DNA from: Candidatus Margulisiibacteriota bacterium
GTDB lineage: Bacteria; Margulisbacteria; WOR-1; XYC2-FULL-46-14; JAHJBW01
NCBI GenBank assembly: GCA_018813405.1
Contig: JAHJBW010000118.1
Coordinates: 1-12,615, forward strand
Direction of reading: 5' to 3'
Length of the DNA: 12,615 bases
A model generated the notes under the pieces. That model did no database searches. It had not been told where the DNA came from and saw nothing but the letters and a program-made list of their open reading frames with translations. Both the position numbers and the translations under genes were made by a program. Every line of letters starts with the position of its first letter. Position 1 is the stretch's first letter. Positions 7,401 to 12,615 of this stretch are shown here, one piece after another.

Positions 7401-9812
7401 GGCGGCGAGACCATTGCCGGCGGTTCAAGTTATAATATTACCTGGGAGGCAACGGACAACCTGTGTCCCGCCTCTCAACTGTCGATCACACTGAGATATT
7501 CATCAAACAGCGGGGCCAACTGGACGCTTATCGCGGCTGGCGAGACCAACGACGGCACTTATCCATGGAACCCTGTGCCAGCCCTGGATGTGGCAACTTG
7601 CAAGGTCAGTGTTGAGGCCACCGATCTAGCCTCCAATACCGGCAGTGACATGTCCTCTGCGGTTTTTACCATAGAAACCTCGTCTCCAACGGCGCCTGTG
7701 CTTATTTTTCCGACTAACACCAGTACCAATGACGCTACTCCAACCTTTTTGTGGCAGGCTTCTACCGCTACTTCCGGTATTGCCAGCTACGAGGTTCGTG
7801 TTGACGGATCAAGCGTTTCCACCCAGGATGCGACCACAGCCTATACGCCTCCAGCCGACCTGACAGAGGGCAGTCACACCTGGGAGGTACGGGCAAAAAG
7901 CAACAGCGGCATATGGGGTGGTTTTAGTCTTACGGGATCGGTCACGGTGGATGTGACCGCGCCGGTGGTATATGTGGGCCAGCCCGACGGAGGCGAGATA
8001 CTGGCTGGCGGATCAAGCTACAATATTACCTGGGAAGCGACCGACAATATCTGTGCCGCCGCTCGATTGTCCATAACTCTGCGCTATTCATCGGACAGCG
8101 GTGCCAACTGGACGCTTATCGCGGCTGGCGAGAGCAATGATGGCACATATCCGTGGACGGTCCCATATGTGAGTTCTCCCAATATGCGTGTCAGCGTCGA
8201 GGCCGAGGACCTGGCCACCAATGTCGGCAGTGATATGAGCCTGGCCAATTTTACCGATTCCGGCACTACCGCGGCGGTAAGTGTCATAACCCCCAACGGC
8301 GGACAGGTCATCGAAGGAGGTACCAGCTACAACATTACCTGGACGGCCACTTCCGAGGTGGGCATTAGCTATATCAACCTGCGCTATTCGTCTGACGAGG
8401 CCGCTACCTGGCTCTTGATCGCGGCCAGCCAGGTAAATGATGGCACATATGCCTGGACCGTTCCTTCAATTGATGCCACCACCTGCAGGGTAAGTGTTGA
8501 AGCCATCGATATACTGGGCCGCACCGGGGCCGACATGAGCAATTCTAATTTCAGCATTGACAGTACAGGTCCGGTACTGAGCATGTCAGCGCCTTCTGCC
8601 GGAATAGCAATATCTGGCTTGAACAATACTTATTCCATCCAGTGGTCGGCCTCTGATCCTGTCGGCCTGGCGGCAAATCCCATAACTATTCGTTATTCGG
8701 CGGATTCTGGAAGCACCTGGACGGCGGTGGTTTCAAGCATTGCCAATTCCGGTTCATATTCATGGACCGTGCCAGCGGTAAATATCACTACGGCCCAGAT
8801 CAGCATAGAGGCGGTCGATCAGGTAAACCATCTAAGTGCGGTGGCTTCCGGCGACTTTACCATAGACAGCACTACTCCCGAGGTCACTTCTTCAACTCCG
8901 GCCAACGGTGCCACTTCGGTCGAAGTCTCAGCCAGTTTGACGATAGTGTTCAGTGAGGCTATGAGCGAAGAAGCTGTCAACGGGGCCTTCTCCATTAGTC
9001 CCACGGTCACCGGGACCACTACCTGGAGCGCGGATTCCATGACCATGTATTTCAAGCCGGCGTCAGACCTTTCATATATTACAGCGTATACTGCTACTGT
9101 TGGCACAGCCGCCACCGATCCGGTCGGCAACGCGCTTGCCGAGGCGGTGGACATTGTCTTTACCACCAAACAATCCGGAGATGACGAATCACCAGCCGCG
9201 GTCATAAGGGTGCGGGACATTGCCATAAGGGATGGTGACTATATACCAAAACAGCCAACTTTTGTTTCGACAGTTACAGATAATCTGGGCTTGAACACTT
9301 CCTCCATCAGGATGTGGCTGGATGACACGGAGGTCACTCCAACCATTGCCGGTTCCGGGACCTCGGTCACTGTTACCTATATTGTCACTACTGATCTGGC
9401 GGATGAGACTGTCCGTACCCATAGTGTCAGGATCCATGCCGCTGACACCATTGGCAATGTCGGCTCCAAGGAAGTGACCGGGCTAAAAGTGACCAGCGAT
9501 GTACATGTCATTGGCCCTGTGCTCACATACCCCTCTGTCTTGAAGCCGGGCAGTGGTCAGACAGGCAAGATATCTTATTATCTTTCTTCAGATTCTGATA
9601 TTTTTATCTATATGTTCAATATAGCGGGCAAAGTTGAATGGACTGGCAAATATCTGGCCGGACAAAATGGGGGCAGGGCGGGCTATAATGAAGTAGAGTT
9701 CCTGGGCAGGTCCGACCTTTCCCGCGGCTATATGGCCAACGGCCTGTATGTTTTCAAGATAATCACCAGCAAACGCGCTATCGGCACCGGGCACATTACT
9801 ATCTTTGATTAA
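4452..9812 (+). CDS. Giant secreted beta-helix / Ig-like repeat protein with FlgD-like C-terminus
   Basis: A 1786-residue extracellular or surface protein of unknown function. A classic signal peptide (MKK, hydrophobic 4-18, likely cut near 21-22) precedes two DUF1565-like right-handed beta-helix domains (23-365 and 371-666). Each begins with a Y-V-x-x-SG-x-DD motif and WKT and ends in the cap motif (SACIN 346-350; SPCIN 637-641 with ADMGAYYY). Six Ig-like modules with a GGE-type start and SYNITWxAT core follow (671-776, 778-880, 973-1076, 1169-1270, 1273-1372, 1373-1474). Two FN3/Ig-like modules interrupt them (883-972, 1079-1168, each ending HTWEVRAK...WGGFSLTG). Then come a Big_5-like domain (1475-1572, STPANGATSVEVSASLTIVF start), a further beta-rich domain (about 1577-1686), and a FlgD-Ig-like end (1687-1786, NEVEFLGRSDLSRGYMANGLYVFKI). 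No LPXTG motif, C-terminal membrane helix or enzyme active site is visible. An adhesin, polysaccharide-binding or sheath role is inference. Confidence 0.85.
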   Translation: MKKFVAASAIFLFCMAGMSFGATYYVNASSGNDDNAGGVGDPWKTVTRASTTAATGDTINIAAGRYDASNGEHYPLTFAGETWVGAGAGLTTLESIPTGDDNMITLEAGVKLQDLDISYGYTGGTTRYAIYSRESGNARISNCHIYATPGYSVSNAIYVTASSLTVENSTLSSFTGSYGVFIFNELSSSNTVSIESCSIRNITSQAMQFRPGSTGKLDINNCKIYASFNSTSGIGVTVTSASPNVTIRHCTFANMKYGVYASGVPTFVIRDSIITGPPVLNRIEIDGSYAIYKGNGAVTYSYCNFFNFENYTYSTGGTLTDGGNNIYNCPHFVDPENEDYRLYATSACINSASDGTNRGADQSAGVAGSSYRTYAYVSNSGTDDSAHGGGTGSDAWKTIGYASQYCERIVTIEAGTYNAAASESFPLIFGDRYRHIKGAGMNLATVESAASNASVFELGQLSTVETLTAKISPDGNYYGVHVQAANSDILTCKIRSGNGDGSGIRYDQGTGGRVYHNEIRGFTTTDTTNNGNGIITYSTGTNIEANTIVKNLRGIKTNHATAVATVWDNIISNAPDGSAQANSYGILVSAGSATSTYNDVFNNDTDYSGVSAGTGDISTNALFENSGGHNYELTKTSPCINTGDPSPAYYDPDDTIADMGAYYYHITNKNGPTVEVTSPIGGESWQASTVHNITWTATHEAGLAVNGVSIWYSTDSGSTYPNLITQESPSLPGGSYSWTLPNINSSTVRVKVTALDVWGYSGTGESPSDFSIITDALGPTVEVTSPIGGETWAGGSVHSVTWTATDESGLLANSAYIYYSIDSGATYTLIATDEAEEGPYSWTLPSGINTNEAMVKVTVKDIYSNEGTGESAAVFTIDSTGPGAPTLIYPNNVSTNETTPRFSWSAAVDNLTGVASYEVRIDGASASVLGNVTYYVPSVALSEAAHTWEVRAKDGVGNWGGFSLTGTVTVDVTAPVVYVGQPNGGETIAGGSSYNITWEATDNLCPASQLSITLRYSSNSGANWTLIAAGETNDGTYPWNPVPALDVATCKVSVEATDLASNTGSDMSSAVFTIETSSPTAPVLIFPTNTSTNDATPTFLWQASTATSGIASYEVRVDGSSVSTQDATTAYTPPADLTEGSHTWEVRAKSNSGIWGGFSLTGSVTVDVTAPVVYVGQPDGGEILAGGSSYNITWEATDNICAAARLSITLRYSSDSGANWTLIAAGESNDGTYPWTVPYVSSPNMRVSVEAEDLATNVGSDMSLANFTDSGTTAAVSVITPNGGQVIEGGTSYNITWTATSEVGISYINLRYSSDEAATWLLIAASQVNDGTYAWTVPSIDATTCRVSVEAIDILGRTGADMSNSNFSIDSTGPVLSMSAPSAGIAISGLNNTYSIQWSASDPVGLAANPITIRYSADSGSTWTAVVSSIANSGSYSWTVPAVNITTAQISIEAVDQVNHLSAVASGDFTIDSTTPEVTSSTPANGATSVEVSASLTIVFSEAMSEEAVNGAFSISPTVTGTTTWSADSMTMYFKPASDLSYITAYTATVGTAATDPVGNALAEAVDIVFTTKQSGDDESPAAVIRVRDIAIRDGDYIPKQPTFVSTVTDNLGLNTSSIRMWLDDTEVTPTIAGSGTSVTVTYIVTTDLADETVRTHSVRIHAADTIGNVGSKEVTGLKVTSDVHVIGPVLTYPSVLKPGSGQTGKISYYLSSDSDIFIYMFNIAGKVEWTGKYLAGQNGGRAGYNEVEFLGRSDLSRGYMANGLYVFKIITSKRAIGTGHITIFD
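4518..6449 (+). repeat. Tandem pair of DUF1565-like beta-helix domains
   Basis: Residues 23-365 and 371-666 of the secreted protein align head to head with a period near 350 residues. Copy 1 reads YYVNASSGNDD, then DPWKTVTRA, IAAGRYDASNGEHYPLTF, GAGLTTLES. Copy 2 reads AYVSNSGTDD, then DAWKTIGYA, IEAGTYNAAASESFPLIF, GMNLATVES. Both end in the beta-helix closing segment. The copies are diverged at DNA level, so this is an old duplication. Stretches of copy 1 (roughly 4950-5450) look more AT-rich than the flanking genes by eye. Confidence 0.75.
6462..8873 (+). repeat. Array of six Ig-like GGE modules with two interleaved modules
   Basis: Modules begin at about 6462, 6783, 7368, 7956, 8268 and 8568, each near 100 residues. 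The shared pattern is a proline, GGE (or GGQ; degenerate SAG in the last), a glycine-rich turn, ITW-aromatic core, LRYSSDSG-W-LIA, a DGTY-WTVP strand, a VSVEA-D strand and a closing F-T/S-ID. This resembles the bacterial Ser-Thr-rich/Kre9-KNH-like Ig repeats. FN3/Ig-like modules at 7098-7367 and 7686-7955 separate the second, third and fourth copies, giving the order R-R-A-R-A-R-R-R. Confidence 0.75.
7098..8261 (+). repeat. Recent ~588-bp tandem duplication of an A+R module pair
   Basis: The two A+R pairs (7098-7679 and 7686-8261) are far more alike than the other modules. At protein level WGGFSLTG, TVDVTAPVVYVGQP, GGSSYNITWEATDN and SGANWTLIAAGE recur unchanged. At DNA level a 31-nt run is identical at 7515-7545 and 8103-8133, exactly 588 bp apart. 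Synonymous differences elsewhere show that the copies have begun to drift. Confidence 0.8.
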
Positions 9813-9814
9813 CA

Positions 9815-9843
9815 TTGTCTTGCCGTGCTTATTATGTTAAAAT
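9815..9843 (+). promoter_or_regulatory. Strong promoter before yebC, leaderless start
   Basis: TTGTCT at 9815-9820, a 17-nt spacer and TAAAAT at 9838-9843 form a near-consensus promoter, strengthened by TG at 9835-9836 (extended -10). The yebC ATG at 9850 begins 6 nt after the -10 hexamer, so transcription should start at or beside the start codon. No Shine-Dalgarno sequence precedes the ATG. TTAACAT (9809-9815) and ATGTTAA (9834-9840) form a 7-bp inverted repeat that brackets the spacer and overlaps both promoter hexamers, so an operator is possible. Confidence 0.65.
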
Positions 9844-9849
9844 TTAAGC

Positions 9850-10596
9850 ATGTCAGGACATTCCAAATGGTCGACAATTAAGCATAAAAAAGCCAAAACC
9901 GACGCCGCGCGCGGCAAGGTGTTCACCAAGATCATTAAAGAGATCACTACCGCCGCCAAAATTGGCGGACCGGACGCGGACGGCAATCCCCGCTTAAGAC
10001 TGGCTATCGACAAGGCCAAAGAAGCCAACATGCCCAACGACAACATCAAACGCGCCATAGACAAGGCTACCGGCGAAGGAGCCGCGGCCATGGAAGAAAT
10101 AACTTACGAAGGCTATGGGCCCGGCGGAGTGGCCCTGATGATAGAATCCATGACCGACAACCGCAACCGCACCATAGGCGAGGTCCGCTCCACTCTCGAA
10201 AAGAACGGCGGCAATCTGGGGAGTTCGGGCTGTGTCAGCTATCTTTTCAGCAGAAAGGGCAGTCTGGTATTTGACAAAAAGGGGACCAATGAAGAAGAGC
10301 TTTCCCTCGAAGCTATTGATGCTGGCGCGGAAGACATAAAAAGCGAAGAGAATGCCGTAGACATAGTGACAGGCCCCGATGACTTTGAGAAGGTAAGGGA
10401 CGCTTTAAAAGCCAAAGGATACAAGCCGTTGAGCGCGGAGGTCACCATGGTGCCTGCCACGCTGGTCAAGCTTGACGGCGACGACGCCCGGAAGGTGATC
10501 AAACTTGTCAGCCTGCTCGAGGACCTGGACGATGTCCAGGCTGTCCACGCCAACTTTGACATTCCTGACGACATAATAGAGCAAGAGTCAAAATGA
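9850..10596 (+). CDS. yebC: YebC/PmpR family protein (TACO1 relative)
   Basis: At 248 residues it matches the family length (E. coli YebC 246). The diagnostic N-terminus MSGHSKWSTIKHKK (1-14) is intact, followed by the helical GNPRLRLAIDKAKEANMP block (45-62), YEGYGPGG (86-93), TDNRNRT (102-108) and NGGNLGSSGCVSYLF (119-133). Family members were long annotated as transcriptional regulators. More recent work ties them, like mitochondrial TACO1, to translation through difficult (proline-rich) stretches on the ribosome. The direct role in this organism is not shown. In many bacteria yebC sits next to ruvCAB; here it instead leads an operon with a PHP phosphatase, whose start overlaps its stop by 4 nt. 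Confidence 0.97.
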   Translation: MSGHSKWSTIKHKKAKTDAARGKVFTKIIKEITTAAKIGGPDADGNPRLRLAIDKAKEANMPNDNIKRAIDKATGEGAAAMEEITYEGYGPGGVALMIESMTDNRNRTIGEVRSTLEKNGGNLGSSGCVSYLFSRKGSLVFDKKGTNEEELSLEAIDAGAEDIKSEENAVDIVTGPDDFEKVRDALKAKGYKPLSAEVTMVPATLVKLDGDDARKVIKLVSLLEDLDDVQAVHANFDIPDDIIEQESK

Positions 10597-11336
10597 AACT
10601 AATTGCCGACTTTCATACCCATACCGTGGCCAGCGGCCACGCTTATTCGACCATCGAAGAATACGCCGCCGAAGCCCAAAAAAGAGGGCTCAAGTATGTG
10701 GCCATCACAGATCATGGCCCGGATATGCCCGGCGCTCCCCATCTTTTTCATTTTGTTAACCTGGTCATGGTCCCCGAAAAGATCGGTCCCGTGCGGATAC
10801 TGCGCGGAGCGGAAGTCAACATTATCAATGCTGAAGGGGAGATAGATCTTCCAAAGCAGGCGCTGGAGCGGCTGGATGTGGTGATCGTCGCCATGCACAC
10901 TCCCTGCAGTTACAATAAAGGCGACAAAAGATCCAATACCCGCGCGTATCTAAAGGCCCTGGACAACCCCTACATTAACATTATTGCCCATCCCGGCAAT
11001 CAGCAGTTTCCCATTGATCACACGCGGATAATCGCAAAGGCCAGGGAGAAAGGCGTCATGATTGAGATCAACAACAGTTCTCCTGTTTCGCGCCGGGGGT
11101 CTTATGATGCCTGCGTCGAGATAGCCCGCGAAGTAAAAAGGATAGGGTGGAAGGTTGCCATTGGGTCTGACGCGCATATTTCTAAGATGGTCGGAGGCCA
11201 TATGCAGGCCTTAAAGATCTGCCGCGCGGCGGGGTTAAAAAAGGACGATATCGTGAATACCTCGGCCGATCTTATCGAAAAATATATCCTGGGACCCAGG
11301 AAGAAGTTCAAGAAAGAATATGCCTACGAGTTTTAA
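10593..11336 (+). CDS. PHP-domain phosphatase, YcdX type
   Basis: Metal-dependent phosphoesterase of 247 residues, close in length and sequence to E. coli YcdX (245), a trinuclear-zinc PHP phosphatase. The metal-ligand set can be read off: H8 and H10 (DFHTHTVASGHAYS), H16, H41 (AITDHGPDMPGAPH), E74 (RGAEVNI), H102 (VAMHTPC), H133 (NIIAHPGN), D193 and H195 (AIGSDAHIS). All nine positions are therefore filled. It also has the conserved EINNSS strand (158-163). The physiological substrate of YcdX proteins is not settled. The neighbouring hisF raises the possibility of histidinol-phosphate phosphatase activity, which other PHP proteins (HisJ/HisK) perform, but the sequence is YcdX-like rather than HisJ-like. 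It shares ATGA with yebC, so its translation is probably coupled. Confidence 0.92.
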   Translation: MKLIADFHTHTVASGHAYSTIEEYAAEAQKRGLKYVAITDHGPDMPGAPHLFHFVNLVMVPEKIGPVRILRGAEVNIINAEGEIDLPKQALERLDVVIVAMHTPCSYNKGDKRSNTRAYLKALDNPYINIIAHPGNQQFPIDHTRIIAKAREKGVMIEINNSSPVSRRGSYDACVEIAREVKRIGWKVAIGSDAHISKMVGGHMQALKICRAAGLKKDDIVNTSADLIEKYILGPRKKFKKEYAYEF

Positions 11337-11346
11337 GGAAAAGGGC

Positions 11347-11363
11347 TATAATAAAGGACAGAT
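11347..11363 (+). promoter_or_regulatory. Ribosome binding site and overlapping -10-like box of hisF
   Basis: AAAGGA at 11353-11358 lies 5 nt before the hisF ATG and is the best Shine-Dalgarno match before any gene in the window. Directly in front of it is a perfect TATAAT (11347-11352), 11 nt from the ATG, but no -35 or extended TG accompanies it. If that box were used, the transcript would start inside or after the Shine-Dalgarno. I favour the ribosome-binding role, with hisF read from the yebC operon. Confidence 0.5.
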
Positions 11364-12125
11364 ATGCTAGCCAAAAGAATTATCCCGTGTTTGGACGTTA
11401 CCGAAGGCAGGGTTGTCAAGGGCACGAAATTTGTCAACCTTAAAGACGCCGGCGACCCCGTTGAACTTGCCGGGTATTACGATAAAGAAGGCGCCGACGA
11501 GCTGGTCTTTTTGGATATCACCGCTTCTTCCGACAAAAGATACATCATGCTCAACGTTGTCACGAAGGTTGCAGAACAAATATACATCCCCTTTACAGTA
11601 GGCGGCGGCATTAGCGATATTGAGACCATACGAGAGATACTGGCCGCCGGCGCGGACAAGGTTTCCTTGAATACCGCGGCTGTAAAGGACCCCGCGCTCA
11701 TAAGCCGGGCCGCGGAAAAATTTGGCAGCCAGTGCATTGTGCTGGCGATCGACGCCAAAATGAGCGGTCCCAATAAGTGGGAAGTTTATGTCAACGGAGG
11801 GCGGACGCCCACCGGCAAAGACGCCGTGGCCTGGGCCGTGGAAGGCGTAAAGCTGGGGGCGGGCGAGCTTTTGCTTACCAGCATGGACAAAGACGGCACC
11901 AGGTCGGGTTATGACAACGCCCTCAATTCCGCCATTGCCTCCAGGGTGGACATTCCCATCATTGCTTCCGGCGGGGCAGGGACACTTGAGCACATGTACG
12001 ATGCTTTTACTGTGGGCCATGCCGACGCGGCGCTTTTGGCCTCGCTTTTGCATTACAAGGAGCTGACAGTAAAGCAGATCAAGGACTTTTTAGCCAGCAA
12101 GGGGATACCTGTAAGGCAATGTTGA
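11364..12125 (+). CDS. hisF: Imidazole glycerol phosphate synthase, cyclase subunit
   Basis: HisF, with the glutaminase HisH, converts PRFAR and ammonia to imidazole glycerol phosphate and AICAR in histidine synthesis. The 253 residues are full length for this (beta/alpha)8 barrel. The catalytic aspartates fall exactly at D11 (IIPCLDV) and D130 (LAIDAK), as in the Thermotoga enzyme. Other landmarks are FLDITASSDKR (49-59), FTVGGGI (77-83), the phosphate loop SLNTAAV (101-107), NGGR (144-147), LLTSMDKDGTRSGYD (170-184) and ASGGAG (201-206). No other his gene is in view, although HisH must be encoded somewhere if the enzyme works normally. The gene overlaps ispA by 7 nt downstream. Confidence 0.97.
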   Translation: MLAKRIIPCLDVTEGRVVKGTKFVNLKDAGDPVELAGYYDKEGADELVFLDITASSDKRYIMLNVVTKVAEQIYIPFTVGGGISDIETIREILAAGADKVSLNTAAVKDPALISRAAEKFGSQCIVLAIDAKMSGPNKWEVYVNGGRTPTGKDAVAWAVEGVKLGAGELLLTSMDKDGTRSGYDNALNSAIASRVDIPIIASGGAGTLEHMYDAFTVGHADAALLASLLHYKELTVKQIKDFLASKGIPVRQC

Positions 12126-12615
12126 ATGTTAAAACTATAAACTTAAAACTTAAGGACTTTTTGCCAAAAGACAGCTCGATCGTGAGCAGGGCCATGCGTT
12201 ATTCAACGCTGGGTGGGGGTAAAAGGTTTAGAGCGGTACTCATGATGGCGGTTGCCGAAGCGCTGGGCAGGCCTGCTTCAAAAGTAATGCCCGCGGCCTG
12301 TGCTGTTGAGATGATACACGCTTTTACCTTGATACACGACGACCTTCCAGCCATGGACGACTCGGACTATCGGCGAGGAAAACCCTCGTGCCATAAAGTT
12401 TATGGTGAAGATATGGCCATACTGGCGGGCGACGCGCTTTGCATCCTGGCTTTTGAGGTCCTGGCTAAAAAAACGGACAAAAAGGTCCTTACATCTGTTA
12501 TTACCGAGCTTTCCGTTTCGTTGGGTGTAAGAGGCGTTGTGGGTGGACAAGAGCTTGATCTTGTTTCGGAAGGGAAAAAAATATCTCTCAAGAAACTGCG
12601 GGCGATTCATGCCAA
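12119..12615 (+). CDS. ispA: Polyprenyl synthase, probable farnesyl diphosphate synthase (partial)
   Basis: Runs off the window end; 165 residues are visible. It condenses isopentenyl diphosphate onto allylic diphosphates for isoprenoid synthesis. It shows GGGKRFR (32-38, diphosphate binding), the first aspartate-rich motif D74-D75-LPAM-D80-D81 followed by RRG, the H92 region CHKVYGE (91-97), ILAGDAL (101-107) and GGQELD (142-147), all as in E. coli IspA. The two-residue insertion in the aspartate motif is typical of bacterial short-chain enzymes. The aromatic F69, five residues before the motif, favours a C15 (farnesyl) product. The second aspartate motif lies beyond the window. ATG at 12119 is the only good start: it overlaps the hisF stop by 7 nt and gives an N-terminus about ten residues shorter than E. 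coli IspA. The nearby AAGG is too close for a strong ribosome site. Confidence 0.93.
   Translation, partial: MLNVKTINLKLKDFLPKDSSIVSRAMRYSTLGGGKRFRAVLMMAVAEALGRPASKVMPAACAVEMIHAFTLIHDDLPAMDDSDYRRGKPSCHKVYGEDMAILAGDALCILAFEVLAKKTDKKVLTSVITELSVSLGVRGVVGGQELDLVSEGKKISLKKLRAIHA

Noticed and set aside
6462..8873. CRISPR-like or other DNA-level repeat array
   Set aside because: The periodicity is that of ~100-residue protein modules in an unbroken frame, with synonymous drift between copies and no short identical repeats with unique spacers.
11367..12053. A 228-residue open frame on the - strand inside hisF
   Set aside because: It lies wholly antisense to a full-length HisF with both catalytic aspartates, and shows no family motif or plausible start context.

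Overview
The window reads as a chromosomal segment of an uncultivated bacterium. Bacterial-type GlgA, YebC/PmpR, HisF and an IspA-like prenyl synthase are all present in intact, dense, co-directional reading frames with the standard code. The style (GH57 branching enzyme with GlgA, a huge secreted beta-helix/Ig-like protein with a FlgD-like C-terminus, start codons sitting right behind -10 boxes) resembles candidate-phylum lineages such as WOR-1/Saganbacteria or Margulisbacteria. That placement is an impression only. All eight genes I accept are on the + strand. There are no tRNA, rRNA, CRISPR or transposase features.

Layout. 1-265: non-coding leader with two hairpin-forming inverted repeats and, at its 3' end, an extended -10 box immediately before the first gene. 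266-4394: a tightly packed trio, GH57 alpha-1,4-glucan branching enzyme, glycogen synthase GlgA (4-nt overlap) and a membrane-associated family-2 glycosyltransferase (2-nt gap). The first two make alpha-glucan: GlgA extends chains from ADP-glucose and the GH57 enzyme branches them. The GT2 has no obvious glycogen role and may make an envelope glycan. 4452-9812: one 1786-residue secreted protein under its own promoter-like sequence. In order it holds a signal peptide, two tandem DUF1565-like parallel beta-helix domains, six Ig-like 'GGE' modules with two interleaved FN3/Ig-like modules, a Big_5-like domain, another beta-rich domain, and a FlgD-Ig-like C-terminal domain that may be a sorting or anchoring signal. 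9850-12615: a second operon, yebC, a YcdX-type PHP phosphatase (4-nt overlap), hisF (27-nt gap) and ispA (7-nt overlap, cut by the window end).

Two things stand out. First, three of the four genes that begin transcription units have a good -10 hexamer (two with a 17-nt-spaced -35) ending only 6-9 nt before the ATG, so their mRNAs should be leaderless or nearly so. Genes inside operons are instead coupled by overlap or tiny gaps. Second, the giant secreted protein carries two generations of internal duplication: an old beta-helix pair, and a recent ~588-bp module duplication with a 31-nt identical run. I see no phage, defence or mobile system here. The giant protein and the leaderless start pattern are the parts most likely to be undescribed.
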